Shown here one piece after another: positions 50,376-59,267 of a DNA stretch of 64,000 bases. Under the pieces are notes generated by a model. The model ran no database searches. It saw only the letters and a program-made list of their open reading frames with translations, and was not told the origin of the DNA. This stretch comes from Paenibacillus_AA sp045062745 (GTDB lineage: Bacteria; Bacillota; Bacilli; Paenibacillales; NBRC-103111). The position numbers and the translations under genes are program-made. The stretch lies in assembly GCF_045062745.1 (NCBI RefSeq), contig NZ_JBJGED010000033.1, positions 13,449 to 77,448 of the forward strand, given 5' to 3'. The first letter of the stretch is position 1. The number at the start of each line of letters is the position of its first letter.

Positions 50376-51431
50376 TTAAAGGTTGTACAACCGTTTGGCG
50401 TTGTCGTAGAAAATTTTCTGCCTCTGCTCCGGCGTAAGCTTCCGCAGAACCATGGTCGGGGAGTCGAAGTCCCAATGCGGATAGTCACTCGAATACAAGA
50501 TCATGTTCTCCGCATCGATCATGTTGAACAGGTCGACGATATGCTGCGGATTGTCCGGCTCTTCGATCGGCTGGGTCGTCACGTAGCAGTGCTCGCGGAT
50601 ATACTGGCTGGGCAGCTTCTTGAGCCACGGGACGCTCGCCCGAAGCGCCTTGTAGTTCTTGTCGAGCCGCCACATCAAGTGAGGCAGCCAGGCGATCCCG
50701 CCCTCGGTGAGCACGACCTTGAGCCGCGGGAATTTCTCGAAGATCCCTTCCGTCACCATGCTGACGAGATGGGCCATGAACATTTGCGACAAGCACGTAT
50801 GCCACTCGATATAGCGGGATGGATACCCGGCGGCGGTAGGGGCGGTCGAGCCGCCCCCGCCTTCCGCGCCCGGATGAAGCGCCACCGGCAGCCCGTTGCG
50901 TTCCGCTGCTTCGTAGATCGGGTGATACACCCGCTGGCCGAGCGGCGAGCGCGCGGCGCTGGAGATCATCACCTCGACAATGTCCGGATGACCCCCGACC
51001 CGGTCGATCTCGCGGGCCGCGAGATGCGGATCCTGCGTCGCTACGGCCATCGCGCCCTTGAAGGCCCGATGCTGGCCGAGCCATTCGGCGATCAGGAAGT
51101 CGTTGTACGCCGAGCAGATCGCGGCGGCGTAGTCCGGATCATGGGTCGTCGAGATGTTGTAGACGACCCCCGTCAGCACGCAATACTCGACATTGTACCC
51201 CTCGATCAGCTGCTTGATCATCAGGTCCGGGTCGGAGCCGGCCTTCCCCCCGCCGGGCGGGATGGCGTCCTTCTTCATGACGCCGACATGCGAGTAGTAC
51301 CCGGAGCCGGAGTAGCCGATCCCCGACTGCGCGACGCGCGAACGCCACGGCTCGGGCAAGTAGGGCACGAGGGCGCTGTCGTTCTGTTCATTATGGACAT
51401 CCGCGTCAATGACCTTGAACGCTTCGGCCAT
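50376..51431 (-). CDS. ACMSD-like amidohydrolase/decarboxylase
   Basis: 351 aa TIM-barrel of the amidohydro_2 group, which includes aminocarboxymuconate-semialdehyde and aromatic-acid decarboxylases. Metal-site candidates are D9-x-D11-x-H13 (first His of the usual HxH replaced by Asp), H186 in ALHPGAEG and D316 in YSSDYPHWD. This D-rich variant occurs in decarboxylases such as LigW-type enzymes, but substrate is not known here. Lies between the solute-binding protein and Rieske genes. Confidence 0.82.
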   Translation of the reverse strand: MAEAFKVIDADVHNEQNDSALVPYLPEPWRSRVAQSGIGYSGSGYYSHVGVMKKDAIPPGGGKAGSDPDLMIKQLIEGYNVEYCVLTGVVYNISTTHDPDYAAAICSAYNDFLIAEWLGQHRAFKGAMAVATQDPHLAAREIDRVGGHPDIVEVMISSAARSPLGQRVYHPIYEAAERNGLPVALHPGAEGGGGSTAPTAAGYPSRYIEWHTCLSQMFMAHLVSMVTEGIFEKFPRLKVVLTEGGIAWLPHLMWRLDKNYKALRASVPWLKKLPSQYIREHCYVTTQPIEEPDNPQHIVDLFNMIDAENMILYSSDYPHWDFDSPTMVLRKLTPEQRQKIFYDNAKRLYNL

Positions 51432-51486
51432 GCGAATCCCTCCTATCGGGAGACTGGATTGCCGCGAGACCTCGCGCGATACGGGC

Positions 51487-53052
51487 TTACTTCTTGCCGT
51501 ACGTGCGGGTATAAGCGGTGTTGTACATGTTCAGCAGCTCTTCGGAACCGAGCTTTTTGGCCTGATCGAGGAACTCCTCATAAGTTTTGTCGTTGATCGG
51601 CGTCTTGCCGGCTACGAACTCGGTCAGCTTTTGCTCCAGGAACTTGTTCAGCGCGCTCAGCTTGGACTTCTCCAGCTCCAGCTCCTCGGTCGTTTTGACG
51701 ATTTGCTTCGGCGCCGGAATGATGTACGACTCGTAAGCCTTGTTGATCGCTTTGCCGCTCTCGCTCAGGCTCGACTCCCATGCCGCGCGGGATTTGGCAT
51801 TGTCCAGGTTAATCATGTCGTACCAGACGCCCCAGTCCTTGCGAAGCGGGTTGAACGGCGAGGCGCCGAAGTCTTTGTTGAAGACGATGTTACCGTTCTC
51901 CTTCATATACGTCTTGCCTTCGATGCCGAGCGCCAAGTAATTGGACCCTTCCTCGCTCACCAGGTAATCGAGGAACTGAACGGCCCGGTCCTTGTCCTTC
52001 ACCTTGGCCGAGATCGCCCGGCCCGCCGCGCCTACAACCGGACGAGAGAATTGATAGTTTTTGATGCCGGAGGCGGCGAACTGAGGGATCGCGCCAAGCG
52101 TGTAGTCGGGAGCGCCGGCCTTCTTCCCTTTGTCCATGAGCGTCTCCAGATCCGCCTTCCAGAAGTAGGTGACGAGCGATTTGCCCCGAAGAATCCGCTC
52201 CTCCCATTGCGCTTGGGTGATGATCGAAAATTCGGGATCGAGCAGCTTCTCGTTGTACAGCTTGTTCAGGTAGATCAGCGAGTCCTTGTAGCCTTTGTGC
52301 GCCGGAGCGAACGCGTATTTGTCGGTCGACGGATCCAGGTTGAAGAACCCGTGAATCCCAGTGAACGCCCGGCCGAACGTCGTGAACAGGCCCGTATCGC
52401 CGACGAGCGCGTTGTTGATCAGCGGGTAAGTATCCGGCTGCTTCTCCTTCAGCGTCTTCAGGAATGTATAAAACTCGTCCAGATTGGTCGGCGCCTTCAG
52501 CGAGTACTTATCCATGATGTCCTTGCGCGCGTACCAGATGAAGTTGAACCCTTTCCCTTCCGCATCGCCCTCGATGACCGGCACCGTATAGATGCCGCCG
52601 TCGAATCCGGTTGCGACCGCTTTGGCTTCGGGATATTTCTCGTAAAACTTTTTCAAGTTCGGCGCTTTGTCCAGGTAATCCTTCAGGTTCAGGAACACTT
52701 TATCCGGCCCGTATTGACGGCCTTCCAGCGTGTCGACTTGGATGAAGTCCGTGACCGCGTTCGTCGCGATCATGATTTGCTTTTTCTCCTTCAGCCCTTC
52801 CTGACTCACCACTTGGAAATCTACCTTGACGCCGGTCTTCGCTTCGATCTCCTTGAAGATCTCCCAGTCCGTGCGCACCTTGCCTTCCGGCCGGTCGTAA
52901 GCCAGCCATGAGAATGTGATCGGCTTCTTCGTCTCATCGGGCTTCTTCGTGTCGCCGCTTGCCGCCGGCGCTTTGCCCGAATCATTGGAGCACGCTGCGA
53001 CCAGCCCTCCTAGCAGTACCGTGGTGAGTGTGAGTGCCAACGTTTTTTTCAT
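51487..53052 (-). CDS. Extracellular solute-binding lipoprotein, LplA-like
   Basis: 521 aa. Signal peptide with lipobox LVAAC (Cys21), so membrane-tethered. The length and the sequence layout match family 1 binding proteins of the LplA type in Paenibacillus, which usually bind oligosaccharides. Follows the two permease genes; a linked ATPase gene is absent, as is normal since such importers share an MsmX-like ATPase. Confidence 0.9.
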   Translation of the reverse strand: MKKTLALTLTTVLLGGLVAACSNDSGKAPAASGDTKKPDETKKPITFSWLAYDRPEGKVRTDWEIFKEIEAKTGVKVDFQVVSQEGLKEKKQIMIATNAVTDFIQVDTLEGRQYGPDKVFLNLKDYLDKAPNLKKFYEKYPEAKAVATGFDGGIYTVPVIEGDAEGKGFNFIWYARKDIMDKYSLKAPTNLDEFYTFLKTLKEKQPDTYPLINNALVGDTGLFTTFGRAFTGIHGFFNLDPSTDKYAFAPAHKGYKDSLIYLNKLYNEKLLDPEFSIITQAQWEERILRGKSLVTYFWKADLETLMDKGKKAGAPDYTLGAIPQFAASGIKNYQFSRPVVGAAGRAISAKVKDKDRAVQFLDYLVSEEGSNYLALGIEGKTYMKENGNIVFNKDFGASPFNPLRKDWGVWYDMINLDNAKSRAAWESSLSESGKAINKAYESYIIPAPKQIVKTTEELELEKSKLSALNKFLEQKLTEFVAGKTPINDKTYEEFLDQAKKLGSEELLNMYNTAYTRTYGKK

Positions 53053-53111
53053 GCGTTACCCTCCCTGAGATTATAAGTGCTCTATAGCGTTAGATTCCGG
53101 AGAATCTAGAA

Positions 53112-53972
53112 CTATCCTTTGATGCCGCCGATCATCGTGCCCTGGACGAAATATTTCTGGATGAACGGGTACACGCACAGAATCGGCAATGTGGCGATGA
53201 TGATGATCGCGTATTTCATCGTCTGCATAAGACTCAGATCGCCCTCAGCCTGGATCGTCGAGCCGGCTACGAGGATGTTGCGCAGCATGATCTGCAGCGG
53301 GTACATCGAGCGGTCGTTCATGTAGATGAGCGCGTCGAAGAATGCATTCCACTGGTTCACGGCGGTGAACAGGCCGATCGTCGCCATCACCGGCATTGAG
53401 AGCGGGATTACGATGCGCAGCAGCACTTGGAACGAGGAACAGCCGTCGATTGTCGCCGCATCCTCCAGCTCTTCGGGCAGCGCCTCAAAGAACGTCCTCA
53501 TAATGAACAAATACCAGGTACTGATCATGGTGGGCAGAACGATCGCCCAGATCGTGTTCAGGATGCCGAGCTTCTGCACGACGAGGAACGTAGGAATCAT
53601 CCCTCCGCTGAACAACAGCGTGAATGCGCACAACACGAGAATGAGCCGGCGCCCGGGCAGCCACTTCTTGGCGAGCGGGTACGCCATGGCCGCGGTGGCG
53701 ATCAGCGTAAGCACGACGTGAACCGCGGTGTAGCGTATCGTGTTCCAATAGCTGACCCACAGATCCGGATTTTTCACCAGCTGCTCGTAGGCGACGAGGG
53801 TCACATCCTTCGGCAGCAGCAACACTTTGCCGCTCGCCACTTGGGCGTTGTCGCTGATGGACGCGCTGAGCACGTACACCATCGGATAAACCATGACGCA
53901 GATGAGCACGAGCATGAACAGGATGTTGAACGTATCGAAAATACGCGAGCCGACGGTCGATTTGATTTTCAT
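53112..53972 (-). CDS. ABC importer permease, LplC-like
   Basis: 286 aa with six helices. The EAA loop region EELEDAATIDGCSSFQVLLRIVIPLSMP contacts the ATPase. Carbohydrate type 1 (CUT1) permease. It starts 16 bases after the LplB-like stop and ends 59 bases before the binding protein. Confidence 0.92.
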   Translation of the reverse strand: MKIKSTVGSRIFDTFNILFMLVLICVMVYPMVYVLSASISDNAQVASGKVLLLPKDVTLVAYEQLVKNPDLWVSYWNTIRYTAVHVVLTLIATAAMAYPLAKKWLPGRRLILVLCAFTLLFSGGMIPTFLVVQKLGILNTIWAIVLPTMISTWYLFIMRTFFEALPEELEDAATIDGCSSFQVLLRIVIPLSMPVMATIGLFTAVNQWNAFFDALIYMNDRSMYPLQIMLRNILVAGSTIQAEGDLSLMQTMKYAIIIIATLPILCVYPFIQKYFVQGTMIGGIKG

Positions 53973-53988
53973 GGATGCCCCCTCCTTC

Positions 53989-54927
53989 CTACCATAGACT
54001 CGTCTCCGAGTAGCGCCGCGCGATCCGGTTGGCCCCTACGACGAGAACGAGGCCGATCGCCGACTGGAACAGCCCGACCGCGGTGGCGAAGCTGAAGTCC
54101 GCGTCCAGAATCCCGCGCCGGTACACGAACGTGTTGATAACGTCCGACGTCTCGTAATTCATCGAATTGTAGATCAGCAGGATTTTCTGGAAGCCGGTTT
54201 CCATGAAATGCCCAAGCGTCAGCACGAACAGAATGATCATAACCGGCACCATGCCGACGAACGTGATATGGCGCATCTGCTGAAACCGGTTTGCGCCGTC
54301 CATCTTGGCCGCTTCATACAGCGTCGGGTCGATGCCCGCGATCGCGGCGAGGTACAGAATCGTCCCCCAGCCAACCTTCTGCCAAATCTCCGAGCTGACG
54401 TAGATCGTACGGAACCAGCCCGGCTGACCGAGGAAGAAAATCGGCTCGATCCCGAACAGCTTCACCAGGAGCAAATTGATAATCCCGGTCTGAGGGGACA
54501 GGAAGGTGACGAGAATGCCCGCGATGACGACCGTCGAGAGAAAATGGGGCATGTAGCTGATGCTCTGGACGAACCGCTTGAACATCTTGTTCCTCAGCTC
54601 GTGGAACAAGAGCGCCAGGATAATCGGAGCCGGGAAGTGGAACAGCAGGTCGTAGACGTTCAGCATGATCGTATTGCGGACGAGCTTCCACGAATCCGGA
54701 TTCACATAGAAGAATTCGATGAAATGCTTCAGGCCCACGAATTTGCTGCCTAATATGCCGCGGCCCATCGAATAATCCTGGAACGCGATAATGACTCCGT
54801 ACATCGGCGCGTATTTGAAAATGATGTAGTACAGAATCCCAGGCAGCATAAGCAGGTACAATGCCTTGTGCTTCCACAGCATGTGCCCGATATGCTTTTT
54901 ACGGATCGTACTTGTCTGTTGCAGCAT
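53989..54927 (-). CDS. ABC importer permease, LplB-like
   Basis: 312 aa with six helices. EAA loop in DPTLYEAAKMDGANRFQQMRHITFVGM. Partner of the LplC-like permease in a CUT1 sugar importer. AGGAGGCGG lies before the ATG. First gene of the operon, with a promoter and a perfect cre site directly upstream. Confidence 0.92.
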   Translation of the reverse strand: MLQQTSTIRKKHIGHMLWKHKALYLLMLPGILYYIIFKYAPMYGVIIAFQDYSMGRGILGSKFVGLKHFIEFFYVNPDSWKLVRNTIMLNVYDLLFHFPAPIILALLFHELRNKMFKRFVQSISYMPHFLSTVVIAGILVTFLSPQTGIINLLLVKLFGIEPIFFLGQPGWFRTIYVSSEIWQKVGWGTILYLAAIAGIDPTLYEAAKMDGANRFQQMRHITFVGMVPVMIILFVLTLGHFMETGFQKILLIYNSMNYETSDVINTFVYRRGILDADFSFATAVGLFQSAIGLVLVVGANRIARRYSETSLW

Positions 54928-54941
54928 GTTCCGCCTCCTCC

Positions 54942-54956
54942 TGATAGCGTTTTCAA
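54942..54956. promoter_or_regulatory. cre site (CcpA) in the importer operon leader
   Basis: Minus strand TTGAAAACGCTATCA fits WTGNAARCGNWWNCA at all positions. It lies between the predicted transcript start and the first gene, a place where CcpA represses. Confidence 0.88.
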
Positions 54957-54969
54957 TTGGTGTGGCTTA

Positions 54970-54999
54970 ACTATAGCGAACCCCGGCCTTCCCCGTAAA
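54970..54999 (-). promoter_or_regulatory. Promoter of the importer operon
   Basis: Minus strand: TTTACG (54999-54994), 18-bp spacer, TATAGT (54975-54970). The weak -35 fits activation by the adjacent AraC protein. Confidence 0.68.
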
Positions 55000-55080
55000 G
55001 CATGCATAATTGCAGGACGTCTCCATTTTTGCCGACGCATTGCGGCGCGGTTCGGCGGGCATCGGACGAATTCCTGAGGA

Positions 55081-55113
55081 AAAAAAAGAGACTTCGGAAA
55101 AAATGAAGTCTCT
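55081..55113 (-). terminator. Terminator of the AraC sensor-regulator gene
   Basis: Minus strand AGAGACTTC (55113-55105) pairs with GAAGTCTCT (55095-55087), then T run. Confidence 0.88.
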
Positions 55114-55119
55114 GTCCGT

Positions 55120-57297
55120 TTACTGGTGAATGGAGCGATACTGGGCCGGCGTTATGCCTTCATATTTGCGAAACGTACGGATGAAGGAGTTGCGCCCCCA
55201 GTAGCCGATCCGTTCCGCTATATCGTCGATTCGCAGGTCGGTCTCGAGCAAATATTGCTTTGCCATCTTGAGCCGGTATTTCGCTATATACTCCACGTAC
55301 TTCTCCCCGACCTCTTCCTTGAACGTTCGGCTGAAATGCCCGTTCGACATGTTCATCAGCCCGGCGAAATATTCGATCGACAGCTCTTCGTTGTAGTGCT
55401 CATGAATATACGCCAAAATATCGGAAAATTGCTGGGCCCGCCCATCGGGCTCCTCGGTCCGGAACAGCGCCGCGTGGATGTCCTGGAAGCAGCTCCGCAG
55501 CTCCTCCCACGTCATGCACCGGTTCAGCCGCTCGAACAGGCTGGAGAAGAACGGCACGTTGAAGTCGTGCTGCTCGGACTCGATCGCCCGGATCCATGTG
55601 TTAAGCACGTCCGTGCACCAATACTTGACCTGAATGGCGGGAGCGCGCTTGCGGCTGCCTTCCTCGAGCATATGGAGGACGAACTGCAGCAGCAGGTCGT
55701 ATTCCCGCGTCTTGTATTGGTTCATGATGCGGCTCACGTCCTGGACCGACAGGAAGCTCTCCCACTGGGTCTTCTCCCACACCGTAGGGCTCCGGCAAAT
55801 CTCCACGTCCGCGTCGAGCCCTCGGTTCTGCAGCACCGCAAGCGCCTGCGAGTAAGATTCGTGCAGCTCCTCCATCGCGTTCACCGTCTTCCCGATGCCG
55901 ACGGTCGACTTGAAGTAGCGGCTGTACGACTCCAGCACGACGCTGACGATGTTCGCGGCTTCCTCCGCGCCGAAGTGCAGGAACGGGTCGTGCTGTACGA
56001 CGCAAGCGAGCACGTCCGGCTTCGTCTGGCACAGCCAGATGACCGACGGCGTCGACTTGAACAGCCGTTCCCGCAGCTCCACGAGCATGAACGACTTCGT
56101 CGTCTCGGACAGCTGCTCGTATTCGGCCGCGTTGTAATGGAAGGCGACGCACAGAACCGTGCGCTGCGCATGCTTCTGATAGGCGAAATGAATCTCCCTC
56201 GCGTAATATTCGATCGACAGCTCGTCGCGGAATTCGCCATGGATGATTTTGGCGATGAACTGCTCCTGTACGACGGGGAACATGCCGCTCACCCGCTGGG
56301 ACAGCTCCTTGTTCTCCTCGGTAATTTCCTTGATCGGCCGGTACACCCGACGGCTCAAGTAGTAGGAGACGAAGCTTCCCACCACGACGAAGAAGACGAG
56401 GAACGCCCAACTGATCATGCGCGTTATATGAGCCGGCTTCATAAGCGTGCGCAAGTCCGCGATCGTGACATAATACCACGAGTCGTCGAAACGCGACTTC
56501 ACGAGCGAGAGCGCCGCTTCATCGGTCACCAGAAATTCGGAGCCGGCGGAATTGCTGCGGGTATGCTCCAGCACGGCGCCGATCTCTTTCTCGTTCAGTC
56601 CATACTGGTTCAGGATGCGGCCCGTGCTGCTCGCGATTGCGGTACCGGTCACCCACTGCTCCGGGATGCTGATAAGCTCGCCCAGCTTGGCCTGGTTGAA
56701 GACGACGACGAGGTACACTTCCGGTTTTTCGGTATTGAACGGATAGCTCATTACAGCCGACAAGCCGTACGGGTCCCGGTCGACGAAGTCCATCATCTTC
56801 TTGCCGTTGAAGTTCGCGAGATAGGCTGCACTCCCGTCCGCCGGCTGAGGGTAGTACTTCTCGAAGAAGTACCTTTTGTCCGTGTAGATGTCTACGTCAA
56901 TCACCAGATCGCGCTCGGCGAGCACCATGAACGCTTTCGACACCAGCTGATCCGCCTGCAGCTTCGTGAGCTGTTCTCGGAGCGAGTAGACATGCTCGGT
57001 GCGCTGCGGGTTATCACGGGACTCGTTCGCCATGCGCAGCAGACTCGAGACGTTGCTCGAGCTGAGCATGTTGATCATCTGCACCTTGAGCGCGTTCAGA
57101 GCGGTATCGGTCTGATCGGAGAAATGACTGATGATGACGTCGTTCAGCTTCTCCGCATCCTTCTCGATCGTCCGGACAACCAGGAAATGCGCCAGCATAC
57201 TCGCGACAATAACCGGAACGAGAATGACGATGAAGTAGTTGGCGAACAGCCGCCAAAATAATGCGAGCCGAAACTTGCGCACCTTGGAGATCGACAT
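55120..57297 (-). CDS. Membrane-bound AraC-family sensor-regulator
   Basis: 725 aa. Two membrane helices (about residues 13-41 and 293-315) flank an extracytoplasmic Cache-like sensor; a cytoplasmic linker of about 300 residues and an AraC helix-turn-helix pair (about 625-725, ending GRNSFIRTFRKYEGITPAQYR) follow. It lacks a receiver or kinase domain. This is the type that controls adjacent Lpl importers in Paenibacillus by sensing carbohydrate. ATG at 57297 with AGGGGGC upstream; the frame further upstream has no ribosome site. A cre-like site lies just before. Confidence 0.88.
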   Translation of the reverse strand: MSISKVRKFRLALFWRLFANYFIVILVPVIVASMLAHFLVVRTIEKDAEKLNDVIISHFSDQTDTALNALKVQMINMLSSSNVSSLLRMANESRDNPQRTEHVYSLREQLTKLQADQLVSKAFMVLAERDLVIDVDIYTDKRYFFEKYYPQPADGSAAYLANFNGKKMMDFVDRDPYGLSAVMSYPFNTEKPEVYLVVVFNQAKLGELISIPEQWVTGTAIASSTGRILNQYGLNEKEIGAVLEHTRSNSAGSEFLVTDEAALSLVKSRFDDSWYYVTIADLRTLMKPAHITRMISWAFLVFFVVVGSFVSYYLSRRVYRPIKEITEENKELSQRVSGMFPVVQEQFIAKIIHGEFRDELSIEYYAREIHFAYQKHAQRTVLCVAFHYNAAEYEQLSETTKSFMLVELRERLFKSTPSVIWLCQTKPDVLACVVQHDPFLHFGAEEAANIVSVVLESYSRYFKSTVGIGKTVNAMEELHESYSQALAVLQNRGLDADVEICRSPTVWEKTQWESFLSVQDVSRIMNQYKTREYDLLLQFVLHMLEEGSRKRAPAIQVKYWCTDVLNTWIRAIESEQHDFNVPFFSSLFERLNRCMTWEELRSCFQDIHAALFRTEEPDGRAQQFSDILAYIHEHYNEELSIEYFAGLMNMSNGHFSRTFKEEVGEKYVEYIAKYRLKMAKQYLLETDLRIDDIAERIGYWGRNSFIRTFRKYEGITPAQYRSIHQ

Positions 57298-57460
57298 CCC
57301 GTTTAGCCCCCTGTTATTGAAACCGTTTCCACTTCTAAAGATCATTATAAGACATATCTGGTAATAATACTTCAATTACTTCTAATATTTTTGGCGTTTT
57401 ATTTCATGGCGTGTACTACCGTGACTTATGTTATATCTTATTGATTTACTCCAAAAGAAA
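57298..57460. other. AT-rich upstream region of the AraC gene
   Basis: No gene of its own. Holds a near-perfect cre site and the start of a T-rich terminator tail belonging to the methyltransferase gene. A clear sigma-A promoter was not seen. Confidence 0.5.
57318..57332. promoter_or_regulatory. Near-perfect cre site upstream of the AraC gene
   Basis: Minus strand GTGGAAACGGTTTCA agrees with WTGNAARCGNWWNCA except at the first base. About 20 bases before the start codon. Confidence 0.7.
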
Positions 57461-57484
57461 AACCGCCTTTTTTTGGAGGCGGTT
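57461..57484 (-). terminator. Terminator of the methyltransferase gene
   Basis: Minus strand AACCGCC (57484-57478) pairs with GGCGGTT (57467-57461), A-rich loop, then T run. Confidence 0.82.
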
Positions 57485-57557
57485 GATTCAGCTAAAGTTC
57501 CCCGTTACAGTTTCATAACACGGATGAGTGTCGCGTGATGCTTACTGATGGAGAGGC

Positions 57558-58295
57558 TCAGAGCTTTTCGGCTGATATAATTAAAAACATGGGTCTTCGC
57601 AATTCATCCTTCATTTCAGGAATGGTTTGCAGCATTTCCTCGGAAGGAGCTGGTTCTTTCACCGCTTTAATACTGAAACCAGCGTTAATTAAGTTATTCA
57701 TGTAGGTCGAAAACGTTCGGTGATATTTTATCACGTTATCAGTTAGAAATGCTGTTTCACGAACCCCCTCATTTTGGTAGGTATCGACCGCCCAATGCAG
57801 ACGATTTCTTTGGTCATCATAATACCAATCTTGTTCGGCTCGGCAAGTGAAAATTGGATGTTCAACGGAAAATATAAAGGCCCCTTTTGCTTTTAGGCAA
57901 CTATATACCTTGTTGCAGATAGCTTCAAAAGACTCCATGTAGTGAAAGGCTAATGAACTGATAACCACGTCAAATTGCGCTTCTGAAAAACGGATGTCTT
58001 CAATCGGCGATTGGATAAACGTAATCAAAGGGTCATCCGTAAGTTCACGGGCTTTTTGAAGCATTTTCTCGGATATGTCTACTCCTACCACGGAACTTGC
58101 TTGCTGCTCACGAGCATATCGGCAATGCCACCCAAAACCGCAACCCAAATCCAGGACACTCTTATTTCGCAAATCCGGTAATAAAGCTTGCAATACATGC
58201 CATTCCCCTGCTCCTTCTAGACCTTTCACTGAACGCGGCATTTTTTCATACGCCGAATAAAAATTCACATCATCATATTTGTTTTGCTTCATCAT
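57558..58295 (-). CDS. Class I SAM-dependent methyltransferase
   Basis: 245 aa. VLDLGCGFGWHCRYA and VVGVDISEKML (motif I and its acidic loop), FDVVISSLAFHY and FIFSVEHPIF complete a class I methyltransferase. Substrate unknown. AGGGGTG precedes the start. The gene is distinctly AT-richer than its neighbours and lies next to an equally AT-rich TipA-like regulator, suggesting joint acquisition. Confidence 0.87.
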   Translation of the reverse strand: MMKQNKYDDVNFYSAYEKMPRSVKGLEGAGEWHVLQALLPDLRNKSVLDLGCGFGWHCRYAREQQASSVVGVDISEKMLQKARELTDDPLITFIQSPIEDIRFSEAQFDVVISSLAFHYMESFEAICNKVYSCLKAKGAFIFSVEHPIFTCRAEQDWYYDDQRNRLHWAVDTYQNEGVRETAFLTDNVIKYHRTFSTYMNNLINAGFSIKAVKEPAPSEEMLQTIPEMKDELRRPMFLIISAEKL

Positions 58296-58403
58296 TCAGA
58301 CACCCCTAATGGTTCGTATACCATAATAATTATGATAAACAGTAAATCCGCTTACCAGGTGAAACATTTGTATAATCAAATTCAACCAGCAAATGATTCC
58401 ATT

Positions 58404-59156
58404 CTATGGGTTCGATGCCATGTAAAACTCTGCCGCAGCTGAAACATAATAAGCCAACCCGGTTTGCTGACCTTCGAGCATCTTAAGATGAAAGTCATCG
58501 CTTAGAAAAAATCGCGTCTGATCTGCAAAGTCTTTAGCCGAAATCTTATGCCCGTGCCTATTCATAAACTCAAGATGACAACGAATCCTACTCACTACTG
58601 CTTCATCGTTATGCTTAATGCCCTCCCGTAATGAGGCTGCCATTTGATTCATGAAGGTCATAGCTTCGACCGCTTGTTCGTTTAATTCCTCAACATCCGC
58701 CGGGGCAACCTTTACAGGCTCCATCCCATAAGATTCCTTCAAATATTCATTTTGCTCGGCTAGCGCTTTGTTCCACGCCTCCTCGTTTTCAAAACCCTTG
58801 AACATTTCATTTTTATCCATAGTTTTCCCTCCCCGTATACTGGCTATGGATTTACGCAACGTCTGAACGATGGTATCCAGCCTAAGTTTGCGACTCAGCA
58901 TCCATTCCTCCTGCCGGGAAAGAATGGATAACCGGTCCGCATCATGTTCCAACATTTCCTTAATTTGATCCAAGGAGAAATCCAATTCTCTGAAAAATAA
59001 AATCTCTTGCAGACGTTCCAACTGTTTCGTTTCGTACAACCGGTATCCGGCTTCGCTTACCTTGCTCGGCATGAGGAGACCGATCTTGTGATAATAATGA
59101 AGCGTTTTGACCGTAACGTTGGACAGTTCCGACACTTCTTTTACCGTGTACAACAC
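58404..59156 (-). CDS. MerR-family regulator with TipAS drug-binding domain
   Basis: 250 aa. N-terminal MerR winged helix (YTVKEVSELSNVTVKTLHYYHKIGLL), a coiled coil, then a TipAS domain (about residues 120-245, MFKGFENEEAWNK onward) that in TipAL binds thiopeptide antibiotics. It should activate its own promoter when the ligand binds. Start is GTG, 7 bases after GGAGGG. AT-rich like the methyltransferase downstream of it. Confidence 0.87.
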   Translation of the reverse strand: MLYTVKEVSELSNVTVKTLHYYHKIGLLMPSKVSEAGYRLYETKQLERLQEILFFRELDFSLDQIKEMLEHDADRLSILSRQEEWMLSRKLRLDTIVQTLRKSIASIRGGKTMDKNEMFKGFENEEAWNKALAEQNEYLKESYGMEPVKVAPADVEELNEQAVEAMTFMNQMAASLREGIKHNDEAVVSRIRCHLEFMNRHGHKISAKDFADQTRFFLSDDFHLKMLEGQQTGLAYYVSAAAEFYMASNP

Positions 59157-59180
59157 GGCTCATCCCTCCTTTCCTTATGT

Positions 59181-59211
59181 AGCTTAAAGTCTCCCCTAAG
59201 AGGAGAGTCAA
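59181..59211 (-). promoter_or_regulatory. MerR-type promoter with 19-bp spacer and internal dyad
   Basis: Minus strand: TTGACT (59211-59206), 19-bp spacer, TAAGCT (59186-59181). The spacer carries TCTCCTCT-T-AGGGGAGA, 7 of 8 base pairs in the arms, as in MerR-regulated promoters. Confidence 0.82.
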
Positions 59212-59225
59212 GACGATTTTTTCCG

Positions 59226-59254
59226 AAAAAAAGGAGAGTCCCCACGGACTCCCC
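59226..59254 (-). terminator. Terminator of the ABC exporter gene
   Basis: Minus strand GGGGAGTCC (59254-59246 region) pairs with GGACTCTCC (59241-59233), one mismatch, then seven T. Confidence 0.8.
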
Positions 59255-59267
59255 CTTCTTGCTATTA

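Noticed and set aside
55126..57261. 711-codon plus-strand frame opposite the AraC gene
   Set aside because: It is the antisense shadow of a well-supported gene; its composition (His/Arg/Leu/Val-rich) is an artefact of high-GC codon use.
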